A stretch of DNA of 64,000 bases from Faecalibacter macacae (GTDB lineage Bacteria; Bacteroidota; Bacteroidia; Flavobacteriales; Weeksellaceae). Location of the stretch: positions 1-64,000 of the forward strand of contig NZ_RDOJ01000007.1 in NCBI RefSeq assembly GCF_003687725.1, given 5' to 3'. Position numbers and translations under genes: made by a program. The notes below the pieces were generated by a model. That model worked only from the letters and a program-made list of their open reading frames with translations, did not search any database and was not told the DNA's origin. Each line of letters begins with the position of its first letter. Position 1 is the first letter of the stretch. Shown here piece by piece: positions 23,701 to 32,799 of this stretch.

Positions 23701-24963
23701 TTACTCCACCGTTACTTGCCCATTCATTAGCATAGGTAATAACCAATCGCGTAATTGTGCGAGTTCTTGGTTTTGTTTTGTATTAATTTTTATTTTAGCA
23801 TCATAGATTGATACCATATCATTGAATTTAGCCAAGATATCTTTATTAGGATAAGCTAATTTTAAAGTAAACAAATCGTCTTTAGTTAATGAACCAAAAG
23901 TTGTTCCTACCCCATTTAAAAAATCAAATCTTTTTTTAAATTCATTCATTAAATAAATAATGTAAGAGTTAAACCCTTCCTTACTATTTATACTTGCCAA
24001 CCCTCGACCAATACAACAATCATACATTGCTATATTCATTGTACCAACTGGTGCTCTAACACTTAATAGAATATCATCTTCTTTTGCAAATCTAGTAGGT
24101 TGAGAAGTATACATACGATTTTCTGGATATCTCCACCCAAAATCAGTAGAACCTTGAAAAAATATTATACCCTGAGCATCAGAATTGTATGATTCACCAG
24201 AAGGAGATTGTCCCATTGTTATATTAGCTATTTCATTTAACTCTTTCACCTCCCAACCCTCAGGAATTTCGCGTTTTAGAGTTGGATTGTAAACCATTTT
24301 ACCGCCAGATGATTTGTAGCCTACAGGATGAGATCCTGAAACAAGTTCAGGATGACTTTCGTTGGTGATAGGGAATTCGAATTGGACAAACCAATAATCG
24401 TACAGTGTTTTTGCCATGGCTTCTAACTCTGCATTGATTTTGTTGTTGACTTCGATTTTATCGTCTAAGGCTGAAAGAACTACGGCTATTTTTTGTTGTT
24501 CATTAATAGGCTTATTTATAATCTCAATCTCACCAAAATTTTTTAAAATAATTCTGGGAAGTGCACTACCTGAAACATATTTTTTAGCAACTGTATCTTT
24601 AACTGATTTTGTATGTAAATAATATTTTAAATAATGCGGATTAATTCTTTCAATGTCAGGACGTAATATTCCTATAGAAGATAATATAACTTCCTCTTTC
24701 TCTTCTCTAATTACAAATACGTGTTTTAAATAACTTCCATCTTTAGCAATTAATACATCATTAACTAGAGGTTTACAATCTGCTTTAACTAAATCATTGT
24801 AATCATTCTCAGAAATATATTTACAAGATGTAGAATCGAAACCGTTATGGTTCATATCTTTTACAGAATACATAGGAAAACCTTCATCAACCCCTATAGG
24901 ACTATAATGAGCACCATCAGTAATCTTAATACAAACATCTTTTAGTTTAATAAAGTTACTCAT
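23701..24963 (-). CDS. hsdS: Type I restriction enzyme specificity subunit HsdS
   Basis: 420 aa with the two-half plan of HsdS. Target-recognition domain 1 is about residues 1-150 with the helical spacer INEQQKIAVVLSALDDKIEV (153-172) after it. Domain 2 is about 232-385 with a second helical spacer at the end (KINTKQNQELAQLRDWLLPM). HsdS sets the bipartite DNA target of both methylation and cleavage. An extra peptide HPELVSGS at 204-211 is encoded by a mobile palindrome (24333-24353) in the linker before YKSSGGKMV. It overlaps the end of hsdM by 8 bp, so translation is coupled. The frame is intact. Confidence 0.93.
   Translation of the reverse strand: MSNFIKLKDVCIKITDGAHYSPIGVDEGFPMYSVKDMNHNGFDSTSCKYISENDYNDLVKADCKPLVNDVLIAKDGSYLKHVFVIREEKEEVILSSIGILRPDIERINPHYLKYYLHTKSVKDTVAKKYVSGSALPRIILKNFGEIEIINKPINEQQKIAVVLSALDDKIEVNNKINAELEAMAKTLYDYWFVQFEFPITNESHPELVSGSHPVGYKSSGGKMVYNPTLKREIPEGWEVKELNEIANITMGQSPSGESYNSDAQGIIFFQGSTDFGWRYPENRMYTSQPTRFAKEDDILLSVRAPVGTMNIAMYDCCIGRGLASINSKEGFNSYIIYLMNEFKKRFDFLNGVGTTFGSLTKDDLFTLKLAYPNKDILAKFNDMVSIYDAKIKINTKQNQELAQLRDWLLPMLMNGQVTVE
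24333..24353. repeat. Dispersed palindrome inside hsdS
   Basis: Perfect 8-bp arms ATCCTGAA (24333-24340) and TTCAGGAT (24346-24353) around ACAAG, the same arms as at 1252-1272. Read in the hsdS frame it encodes most of HPELVSGS. Confidence 0.88.
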
Positions 24964-26569
24964 ACTTCAATCCTTTTAATTGTTTCTGAATCTCTTGGTC
25001 TAAGGCGTTGCCTTCTGCAAATAAAGTAGCTAAACGCGTTTCGAAATCGTTCATTTTTTGTTGGAACTCTTCGGGTGTAATGTCAACATATTCAATCTTT
25101 ACCTCGAAGTATTGTCCTGCTGAAAACGAATAATTTTTTGCAATAATTTCTTCTTTGGAAACGACTACGCTTAAATCTTCAACGGCTTCTTTGTTGTTGA
25201 AGGTTTCAATGATTTTTTCTTCCTCATCTTGCGTTAAAACCGTACGTTGGTTCTTCCCATCTTTTACCGTTGTTCCTAACTTTGATGCATCCATTAACAC
25301 AATGTGTTCGTTGTCTGCATTTTTATCTAGGAATACTACCGATACATTAGTCCCCGTACTTGCAAAAATATTAGATGGCATAGAAACTACCCCACGTAAC
25401 CATCCACGCTCTATCATCGCTTGGCGAATTTTCTTTTCGATTCCACTTTGTGCCGTAATAAAACCTGTAGGTAACACAATGGCTGCTTTTCCTTTGTCGG
25501 ATAGGCTGTACATGATGTGTTGAATAAACATTAAGTAAATCGCCATCGATTCCTTTTTTGTTTTAGGCACATTAGGAATCCCAGCGAAGAAACGATCTTT
25601 AAACGCATCCTTTTGTAAATCTTCTCTAAAATCGGAAAAATCTAATTTAAACGGAGGATTAGAAACAATGTAATCGAACTTCTCGTTTAAATACGTTGGT
25701 TCCGCAATAGTATTGGTTTTAATGATATTTGGGATACTGTGTGATAAATTGTTTAACACTAAATTTAAACGCAACATATTAGATGATTTCTGCGAAATAT
25801 CCTCTGAATAAATGGTACAATTTTCTTCCCCAATTTGGTGGGCAATACTCATCAATAACGTTCCTGAACCCGCACTTGGGTCGTAACATTTTACGCCACT
25901 TACAGGATCTGGTGCTAAAATTTTAGCCATAATACGAGCCACCGCGTGAGGTGTGTAATATTCGGCATATTTACCACCCGAATCGGTGTTGTAATCTTTG
26001 ATTAAATACTCGAAAATCGTTGCAAAGAAATCGTATTTCTCTTCGAACATTTTCTCGAAAGAAAATTCGAATAATTTATTGACTAATGCACGACAAAAAG
26101 CATCACGTTGTGAACCATCCGAAATGAATTGGCTTAACTCATCAAACATTTTATCTTTCGCACCAGAAGAAGATTTGATCGAGAAAATCTCTGCATTTTC
26201 TAAACTGATTTGGCGTAACGTATCATCAAACAACTTGGCAAAATCCTCTTGATTTTGGTTGTTGTATAAATACGTAATCATGTGTTGTGGTCTTAACTGT
26301 GGAATATCAGCCCCAATTAACACCGTTAAGAAATTATATTCGTCTTCGGACAAATTTTCTAATGCTTGTTGGAAGTTATCTGCTTCTGCTAAAGTAGGAT
26401 TAACTTTCTTCGCTTCATAACGAAATTTATCATTCAAGAATTTGTATAAGAATACCTGTGTGATAATCTTAAATTCGTTCCCGTCGTTTCCTAAACCATA
26501 ATTGGCACACACACTTTTTAAGTTGTCGATTAATGCCTTTGTTTGGTTAATGAAATTTATATCTGTCAT
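24956..26569 (-). CDS. hsdM: Type I restriction-modification N6-adenine methyltransferase HsdM
   Basis: 537 aa. An N-terminal helical HsdM_N domain (about 8-150) is followed by the N6-adenine methylase with the SAM motif DPSAGSGTLL (230-239) and catalytic NPPF (304-307). Two HsdM with one HsdS form the methylase that protects host DNA; HsdR adds cleavage. It starts 31 bp after hsdR and overlaps hsdS by 8 bp, so hsdR-hsdM-hsdS are one operon on the minus strand. All motifs are intact, so the methylase is probably active. Confidence 0.96.
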   Translation of the reverse strand: MTDINFINQTKALIDNLKSVCANYGLGNDGNEFKIITQVFLYKFLNDKFRYEAKKVNPTLAEADNFQQALENLSEDEYNFLTVLIGADIPQLRPQHMITYLYNNQNQEDFAKLFDDTLRQISLENAEIFSIKSSSGAKDKMFDELSQFISDGSQRDAFCRALVNKLFEFSFEKMFEEKYDFFATIFEYLIKDYNTDSGGKYAEYYTPHAVARIMAKILAPDPVSGVKCYDPSAGSGTLLMSIAHQIGEENCTIYSEDISQKSSNMLRLNLVLNNLSHSIPNIIKTNTIAEPTYLNEKFDYIVSNPPFKLDFSDFREDLQKDAFKDRFFAGIPNVPKTKKESMAIYLMFIQHIMYSLSDKGKAAIVLPTGFITAQSGIEKKIRQAMIERGWLRGVVSMPSNIFASTGTNVSVVFLDKNADNEHIVLMDASKLGTTVKDGKNQRTVLTQDEEEKIIETFNNKEAVEDLSVVVSKEEIIAKNYSFSAGQYFEVKIEYVDITPEEFQQKMNDFETRLATLFAEGNALDQEIQKQLKGLKYE

Positions 26570-26600
26570 TTTATTGTTTTCGTTATTTGTATTCTTTACT

Positions 26601-29600
26601 TTATCTGTATCCGTTGTATTGTTGTTGGTACTCGCTTACGATTAAGTAATTTATTTTTTGGGTTGTTTTAAAATCTAACTTAATGTTTTGGGTTTGCACA
26701 AATTCTTTCACCACATTTTGCATTAAATTCTTTTCGAAGAAAGCGGTATTGCTTAAAATGTTTTGATTTTTAAGGATTTGCTCGTCTGTTTTTTCTTTTA
26801 CTTTGATTAACGCATCAAATAATTTAGACTCTTGCACACCTAACCCTTCATTTTCGGTTAAACGATTATGGATACGCACGTACTTTTCGTCGTTTTGATA
26901 CTTATCTTTTAGGTTATTATTTAAACGATTTAGTTCCTTTACTTTGTCGTGAATATTTTTAAGTAAGTGAATATGCTCTTGCATTTCGTCCTGCGAAACC
27001 TCATCTAATTTCTTGTTGGCAAAGATACGTTCTAACTCTTCTCTTAACGAAATAAAACGAGGATCTTGTTGGTCGAAATTATGTTGTAAGGCTTCTCGCG
27101 TTGTACGAATTTGATTTTTTAATTGATCGGCTAATACCAATTCGTTTTCTCCAATTTTCACAAAATCAAAATAAACCTCCTCTAAAGCCAGGTTTAATAA
27201 TTTAGTATTCTCTTCTTTGTTTTGAAGGTTATCTACTACGTTTAATTTATCTAATTGCGCACGAGCTTCGATTAAAAAGCGGTTGTAATCTGAAAAATTG
27301 ATATCAAGTTCGATGTCTTCGTATCCTTCCAATTTAATTACATTTCTTAAATCTTTGGCTGTTTGTAATGCCTTTACTAAATCTAAGACAATACTTTTAT
27401 CTTTGATTTGTTGAATTTGTTGAGAGAAAATTTCTTTGTTTTGGGTGTTGTATTGGAATAAGGTTTCTTTGACCTGTTGTAAGTCTTTTTGCACCTCTTC
27501 TTTGGATTTGAATAAATTGTTGTAATACTCGAAATCGTCGCCCAATTGATTTTGAAGCTCTTGAAAATACAAGGCATTGGTACGGTCGAATGCTTTAGAA
27601 ATATCTGCAAAATCAACAACGTAACCGTATTCGTAACTTTTATATGGACGGTTAACACGTGTTAAGGCTTGTAATAAATTATGATCTTTAATGACACGAT
27701 TTAGATACAATTTCTTTAAACGATTTGCACTGAAACCTGTTAGTAGCATGTTGTAAACAAATAAGATGTCTACTTTACCACTTTTAAAGCCTTTGATTAA
27801 ATCTTTACGAATTTCTTTGTCGTTGGCATCGTGCAAGATTAAAGCCGCTTTTAATTTAGGCTGTTTTGTTTGGTAGACATTGTATGGTTCGGCTACTAAT
27901 TTGCTTGCATCAATTTCTTGTACGCCATATTTCTCTTCGAACAATTCGAATAACTTTTTAGCTTGAGTTGCTGATTCACAAACGACCATTGCCCCTAATG
28001 AGCTGTCGTTATTAGCAACACGGAATTCGATTAAATCATCTGTAATATATTCTAACAATGGACGAACGTATTGCTCGTGAGCATAGACCTCTGTTTTTAG
28101 AATATCGCCTTGTTTTACCTGTAAACGATCTAAAACTTCTGCCATTTGCATTTGGAATTTACTTTTAATTTCCTCTCGGATTAAACGCAACGTATATCCG
28201 TCGGCAATTGACATGTTGTAATAATATTTGTGAATATAATCCCCAAACAACTTTTTAGAATCATATTCTTTAGCAACCTCTTTTAATAAAGGGGTACCTG
28301 TTAATGCGATTTTAATTGCATTTTTATCCGAACTAATTAAGTTGGCTAAATAGTTACCTTTTGGATTGTATGAACGGTGTGCTTCATCTAAGAAATAGAT
28401 TCGCTGTACATTGATATCATAATCAATAGGCATATCTGTACTTACCTCGTCTGAAAACTTTTGAATGTTAACTACTGTAATTTCTGGTTCACCTGCGTGA
28501 TTCAAAATTGCTCCAACTTTTTTCATATCGTTAATGAACTCTATACGAGAATTGACACGGTTTACTTTTAACCCACGATTTGAAAATTCGGTTGTTGCTT
28601 GTTCTAATAAGTCGATACGGTCTACAATGAAATAGAACTTAGGAATGATGTTTTTCTTTTGGAAATAATCTGTTAAGTGCTTTACGTTGTAATAAGCTAA
28701 TGCTGTTTTCCCTGAACCTTGTGTATGCCAAATGATGCCTTTGTTGATGCCTTGATCTAACTTTGCAGCAATTGCCATGGTTGCGAATATCTGAGGATAA
28801 CGCATGATGTGTTTTTGAACTACAGGAACGCCATTTTCTTCTTCGTGTACATACGCCAATGTGTATTTTAAGATAAAAGCGAAACGCTGACGTGAAAGTA
28901 ATGAAGTTAATATTCTATTGGTTGGTGAATCGTAGTGTTTATTTGTGATGTATTCGGGACTGTCTTTGATGGCGTATAGGTTATTATCCTTTAAGATTTC
29001 GATTTCTTTTTCGGGATTGATTTCTTTTAGTCGATCTTGAACAGGATAGTCTGGATCTTCTCTGAAATAACTGAAATGTAGTTTTTTATATGCTGATGTT
29101 GCATAATAAGCACCTTGTATAGGTTCGATTACCCCGTCTTCGTATTCCATGTTATTAGAGAAGATCATTAACTGCGTAATGTTTGCAAATCTTCTGAATT
29201 TAGGATTTTGAAAACGTTGATTGATACGTTTACGTTCAGCTAGAATACCGTCTTTGTTATTCGGTTTCTTTACTTCGATAAATGATAAAGGAATCCCGTT
29301 GATTAAAATGGTGATGTCTGGACGAAATTCTTCTTCTCCGTTACGACAAGTTAGTTCAGTCGTTACATGAAATGAATTGTTGTTGAAGTCTTTGAAGTCG
29401 ATTAATTTGATTCCTGATGAAGAAGTTAATCTTTTGTAGAATTTTTCTCCTAGGTCTTCAAAATTCGCTTCTAAAGTAATCTCATCTAAGACTACTTTAA
29501 TTTCGTCTTTTGTTGCATCGGGATTGATTCTTTGAATACTTTCAAAGAATATTTCTGTAAATATGTTGGTTTCCTCTTGTCTTTTTTGTTGGTTTTGAGG

Positions 29601-29675
29601 TATGTATTGGTATCCTAATCGTGTTAGATGTAAAAGTGCTGGTATTTTTACTCTTGAGTCTTCGTTGAAAGCCAT
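26601..29675 (-). CDS. hsdR: Type I restriction enzyme motor/nuclease subunit HsdR
   Basis: 1024 aa. The N-terminal PD-(D/E)xK nuclease is marked by RPDITILINGIPLSFIEVKKP. The superfamily-2 helicase has Walker A GSGKTALAYYN, FLDEAHRSYN (DEAH box) and LTGTPLLKEVAKEY, then the second RecA lobe with VYNMLLTGFSANRLKKLYLNR and ALTRVNRPYK. A long helical C-terminal part (about 700-1024) contacts the methylase. HsdR translocates DNA and cuts it at a distance. Length and order resemble the EcoR124 class. It is the first gene of the operon; I see no good TTG/TAnnTTTG promoter just upstream. Confidence 0.96.
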   Translation of the reverse strand: MAFNEDSRVKIPALLHLTRLGYQYIPQNQQKRQEETNIFTEIFFESIQRINPDATKDEIKVVLDEITLEANFEDLGEKFYKRLTSSSGIKLIDFKDFNNNSFHVTTELTCRNGEEEFRPDITILINGIPLSFIEVKKPNNKDGILAERKRINQRFQNPKFRRFANITQLMIFSNNMEYEDGVIEPIQGAYYATSAYKKLHFSYFREDPDYPVQDRLKEINPEKEIEILKDNNLYAIKDSPEYITNKHYDSPTNRILTSLLSRQRFAFILKYTLAYVHEEENGVPVVQKHIMRYPQIFATMAIAAKLDQGINKGIIWHTQGSGKTALAYYNVKHLTDYFQKKNIIPKFYFIVDRIDLLEQATTEFSNRGLKVNRVNSRIEFINDMKKVGAILNHAGEPEITVVNIQKFSDEVSTDMPIDYDINVQRIYFLDEAHRSYNPKGNYLANLISSDKNAIKIALTGTPLLKEVAKEYDSKKLFGDYIHKYYYNMSIADGYTLRLIREEIKSKFQMQMAEVLDRLQVKQGDILKTEVYAHEQYVRPLLEYITDDLIEFRVANNDSSLGAMVVCESATQAKKLFELFEEKYGVQEIDASKLVAEPYNVYQTKQPKLKAALILHDANDKEIRKDLIKGFKSGKVDILFVYNMLLTGFSANRLKKLYLNRVIKDHNLLQALTRVNRPYKSYEYGYVVDFADISKAFDRTNALYFQELQNQLGDDFEYYNNLFKSKEEVQKDLQQVKETLFQYNTQNKEIFSQQIQQIKDKSIVLDLVKALQTAKDLRNVIKLEGYEDIELDINFSDYNRFLIEARAQLDKLNVVDNLQNKEENTKLLNLALEEVYFDFVKIGENELVLADQLKNQIRTTREALQHNFDQQDPRFISLREELERIFANKKLDEVSQDEMQEHIHLLKNIHDKVKELNRLNNNLKDKYQNDEKYVRIHNRLTENEGLGVQESKLFDALIKVKEKTDEQILKNQNILSNTAFFEKNLMQNVVKEFVQTQNIKLDFKTTQKINYLIVSEYQQQYNGYR

Positions 29676-30290
29676 GGTTAGTTTTATAGTAGAGTAAATA
29701 TAATAAAAGGAACCTCAAAAGTCCGAATATTTACTACAATTAAACTTAATCTTATTAACTAACATAAAACACTTTACGTTAGATTAAACCCTATTTTAAA
29801 CAACACCAAACTACTGATTTTGTTTGTTTTAACAACTTTTAAAGACACAAAAGTGTTAGCTTTTTATCTAAACTAGAAACTATACAGTTAGTTATCAGTA
29901 TCTTACAATACTATTTTAGAGTAAATAAATTGTATGACTAAAATTCAAGTGATTTCACCTCATTTATCACATCTAAGATTTTTAAAATCTGAAAAATTAC
30001 CAAAAAATTTTTGGAGCTACCTGCTTCTAATTTATGTTCTTATAGGGAGGGAGGGGGGAATTAAGAGGATACGGAGGGAGGGGTAGAAAAAAACGATTAA
30101 AATAATGTTATTTGATCTGAACCTCCTTTTTCCTTTAACTTAAAATAGTTCTTTTCTTTTATCATAGTTAAGTATAAGTTTAAATAAAGATAACAATAGA
30201 TCTATATTACCAATGAAAATTATTTGTAAATTAGTAACAAGAAAAGTAAGAAATCGAGGAAAATCGGACGAATGTCGGACTTGTAGAAAT
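29676..30290. other. Gene-poor spacer upstream of hsdR
   Basis: Very AT-rich DNA with one striking purine tract at 30045-30083. The only open frame I noticed is a 50-codon plus-strand ORF from ATG 29934 to TAG 30084-30086 whose last part is encoded by the G tract; it has no recognisable product. An 11-bp sequence at 29708-29718 is the inverse of the tRNA-Cys 3' end. Transcription of hsdR must start in this spacer, but I cannot place its promoter. Confidence 0.6.
30045..30083 (+). other. G-rich tract with repeated GGAGGGAGGGG
   Basis: The 11-mer GGAGGGAGGGG occurs at 30046-30056 and 30073-30083. G-runs of three or more lie at 30045, 30049, 30053, 30076 and 30080. This is exceptional in this AT-rich genome and could form a G-quadruplex on the plus strand. 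Confidence 0.65.
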
Positions 30291-30333
30291 AAAAAAACCT
30301 CAACATCCCTGTTTATAAGGAGTTGAGGTTTTT
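30291..30333 (-). terminator. Terminator downstream of tRNA-Cys
   Basis: AAAAACCTCAAC and GTTGAGGTTTTT arms (30293-30304 and 30322-30333) right after the tRNA 3' end, with a T-run on the minus strand. Confidence 0.85.
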
Positions 30334-30337
30334 ATTG

Positions 30338-30408
30338 AGGTTCCTAGCGGATTCGAACCGCTGTGGACGGTTTTGCAGACCGCTACCTAACCGCTCGGTC
30401 AAGGAACC
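30338..30408 (-). tRNA. tRNA-Cys (GCA)
   Basis: A 71-nt cloverleaf on the minus strand. The acceptor arms GGTTCCT and AGGAACC pair fully, the anticodon arm GCGGT-CTGCAAA-ACCGT shows GCA, the T arm is AGCGG-TTCGAAT-CCGCT, and position 73 is U as in cysteine tRNAs. The 3' CCA is not encoded. It forms the right border of the restriction island. Confidence 0.96.
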
Positions 30409-30460
30409 ATTTCCATCATTTTGGTTTGCAAATATAGCAATAATTTTAAAAAAACAAAGA

Positions 30461-30817
30461 CTAATATTCTTTTTCTAAAATAATACTTACTTTTTCTACA
30501 TGCCCACCAATAGGAGGATTCACCTTAGAAAGTTTAATCTTTGCATAAGTAACAGTTGTAAGTTCCTGTCCTATACGATCTAAGACTCTTTTACACACAT
30601 GCTCTAATAATTTTGAACGGATACTAACTTCTTCCTTCACAATATTATTTAATGTTACATAATCTAATGCATCAACTAATTCGTCCGACTCACAAGCCTT
30701 AGAAAAGTCTGCACGAGCTTCTAAATCCACTAAATAATCAGATCCAATACGAGCTTCTTCGTCCAAACACCCATGGTTTGAGTAAATCTTGATATTTTCT
30801 AAAATAATCGTTCCCAT
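30461..30817 (-). CDS. folB: Dihydroneopterin aldolase
   Basis: 118 aa, the normal FolB length. Marks are IYSNHGCLDEEARIGSDYLV at the start, DYVTLNNIVKEE and LLEHVCKRVLDRI, then the C-terminal VNPPIGGHVEKVSIILE. FolB cleaves and epimerises dihydroneopterin in folate synthesis. It stands between tRNA-Cys and the superoxide dismutase gene on the same strand; the hairpin at 30833-30857 separates it from the latter. Confidence 0.93.
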   Translation of the reverse strand: MGTIILENIKIYSNHGCLDEEARIGSDYLVDLEARADFSKACESDELVDALDYVTLNNIVKEEVSIRSKLLEHVCKRVLDRIGQELTTVTYAKIKLSKVNPPIGGHVEKVSIILEKEY

Positions 30818-30832
30818 GTGCCAAAAATAAAA

Positions 30833-30857
30833 AAGACTTGCTTTAAAAGCAAGTCTT
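30833..30857 (-). terminator. Terminator of the superoxide dismutase gene
   Basis: Perfect arms AAGACTTGCTTT and AAAGCAAGTCTT, with an A-rich run to the left that yields a T-tail on the minus strand. Confidence 0.85.
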
Positions 30858-30883
30858 GATATATTTAATTAATTCTGATCGAA

Positions 30884-31486
30884 TTATTTTGCTGCTGCGT
30901 ATAATTCAGCAACTTTAGCCCAGTTAACAACGTTAAAGAAAGCGTTGATGTAGTCTGGACGACGGTTTTGGTAGTTTAAGTAGTAAGCGTGCTCCCAAAC
31001 ATCTAAACCTAAAATTGGTTGACCTTGTACATCAGCAACTGGCATTAATGGGTTGTCTTGGTTTGGAGTAGAAGTAACTACTAATTTACCATCAACAACT
31101 ACTAACCAAGCCCATCCTGATCCAAAGCGTGTGGCAGCAGCTTTAGAAAATTCGTCTTTAAATGCGTCAAAAGATCCGAAAGCAGCATCAATAGCTTCAG
31201 CTAACTCTCCTGTTGGGTTACCTCCTGCGTTTGGAGCTAAAGTTTCCCAAAATAAGTTGTGGTTGTAAAAACCTCCACCATTGTTACGTACAGCTGGAGT
31301 TCCAGTTCCGTTCGCTAAGATTTCTTCGATTGTAGCGTTAGCTAAATCAGTTCCTTCGATAGCTGCATTTAAGTTTGTAGTGTATGCTGCATGGTGTTTT
31401 CCGTGGTGGATTTCCATTGTTTTAGCGTCAATGTGAGGCTCTAATGCATCTAATGCATATGGTAATTGTGGTAATTCAAATGCCAT
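30884..31486 (-). CDS. Superoxide dismutase, Fe/Mn family
   Basis: 200 aa. The four metal ligands are visible: H27 (MEIHHGKHH), H76 ([10 protein letters not shown]), D162 and H166 (LDVWEHAYY). The dimer region is [20 protein letters not shown]. It dismutates superoxide to oxygen and hydrogen peroxide in the cytoplasm. The NNGGGFYNH and DVWEHAYYL contexts look more Mn-type, but the metal cannot be fixed by sequence alone. A TATATTTG -7 box lies on the minus strand at 31539-31546, about 53 bp upstream. Monocistronic, with its own terminator. Confidence 0.95.
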   Translation of the reverse strand: MAFELPQLPYALDALEPHIDAKTMEIHHGKHHAAYTTNLNAAIEGTDLANATIEEILANGTGTPAVRNNGGGFYNHNLFWETLAPNAGGNPTGELAEAIDAAFGSFDAFKDEFSKAAATRFGSGWAWLVVVDGKLVVTSTPNQDNPLMPVADVQGQPILGLDVWEHAYYLNYQNRRPDYINAFFNVVNWAKVAELYAAAK

Positions 31487-31620
31487 GATATTTTATTTTT
31501 TTAGATTATTAATTTGATTAAAATTAAATCAATTTCTACAAATATAAGACCGAAGTCAGAAAATATTAACATAATTTAATATGAATAGTTTAAATTAGTA
31601 ATTCCAGAAGAACAAATCCT

Positions 31621-32799
31621 ATGAAAACACTTTGGAAAATCGTTAAATGGTTTTTAATAATTATTGCTTTAATCCTTCTTGCACTGTATTTTACAGGTAA
31701 TGATTATATTATTAGAGGTGTACAATTAACCTATTTAAAAGGCGAAAAAACAGCCAATATTGATGATTACAGAGATTTCGACAATAATGTCATCTTGGCA
31801 GGAACTCCACAACTGTGGCAAAAGCATCAATCATATAATCTGATAAATATTAATCCTGAATTTGAAAAAGAATTAATCGATTATAAAACCGCTTCATTTA
31901 TTATAATTAAAGATGGACAATTATTAACTGAAAAATATTATTCTGGATATGATGAATCAAGCATTACCAATTCTTTTTCAGTTGCTAAATCTATTACTAC
32001 TATGTTAGTTGGGAAAGCGATTGAAGATGGATATATTAAAAGTTTTGATCAAAAAATAACAGATTTTTTACCTGAATTTAAAGCTGATGAATTTGGTAAA
32101 GATTGTACAATTGCAGATTTATCTGCAATGACTTCTGGCTACGATTGGGCTGAAGATTATTACCTTCCGCTAAATCCAACAGCAAAAGCTTATTATGGTG
32201 ATAACATCGAAGAACAGATTTTAGATCGAAAATTTATCAAAAAATCTGGTGGACATTTCGAATATCTTTCGGGTGATACACAATTGTTAGGAATTCTTTT
32301 AAAACGCGCTTTGAAAGACAAATCTATTTCGCAATACGCACAAGAAGTGCTTTGGCAACCTATGGGAATGGAGTTTGATGCGCAATGGTCGAAAGATAAT
32401 CCAAATGGAATGGAAAAAACGTATTGTTGTTTTAATACGACTGGTCGTGATTTTGCTAAATTAGGTCAATTACTATTAAATAATGGGAGATGGAACAATA
32501 AACAGATTTTAGATTCTGCGTTTGTTCAGAAAATGGTTCAACCAAATTCAAAAGCGTTCATCAATAGAGAAGTTCCAATTTACGGACATTCAATCTGGAT
32601 GGATCCCTCTTACAAAACACCATTTTATGCTATGTTAGGACATTTAGGGCAACGTGTAATTGTTATTCCTTCTCAAAATTTAATCGTTGTAAGAACAGGA
32701 AAGACCCACCAAGATCAGCCACAAAATAACCCAATCACAGATGGCGACGTTTATCGTTTGGTAGATGAGGCAATTCGTATTAATCAAAATGTAAAATAA
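31621..32799 (+). CDS. Beta-lactamase-family serine hydrolase
   Basis: 392 aa. An N-terminal membrane anchor (WFLIIIALILLALYF) is followed by a penicillin-binding-like serine hydrolase: SxxK as SVAK (S120, K123), YxS as YLS (Y215) and a HxG-type element in GHLGQRV. Family members include class C-type esterases and D-aminopeptidases; substrate unknown. The domain is probably periplasmic, tethered to the inner membrane. Its stop overlaps the next start (TAATG at 32797-32801), so it is coupled to the exonuclease gene. Confidence 0.88.
   Translation: MKTLWKIVKWFLIIIALILLALYFTGNDYIIRGVQLTYLKGEKTANIDDYRDFDNNVILAGTPQLWQKHQSYNLININPEFEKELIDYKTASFIIIKDGQLLTEKYYSGYDESSITNSFSVAKSITTMLVGKAIEDGYIKSFDQKITDFLPEFKADEFGKDCTIADLSAMTSGYDWAEDYYLPLNPTAKAYYGDNIEEQILDRKFIKKSGGHFEYLSGDTQLLGILLKRALKDKSISQYAQEVLWQPMGMEFDAQWSKDNPNGMEKTYCCFNTTGRDFAKLGQLLLNNGRWNNKQILDSAFVQKMVQPNSKAFINREVPIYGHSIWMDPSYKTPFYAMLGHLGQRVIVIPSQNLIVVRTGKTHQDQPQNNPITDGDVYRLVDEAIRINQNVK

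Noticed and set aside
27383-27658. 91-aa ORF within hsdR
   Set aside because: Same strand but another frame inside a well-supported 1024-aa protein; no motif.
20951-30408. Complete integrative element or prophage at tRNA-Cys
   Set aside because: No integrase, no phage or mobilisation gene and no direct repeat of the tRNA 3' end was found; only an accessory restriction island can be claimed.
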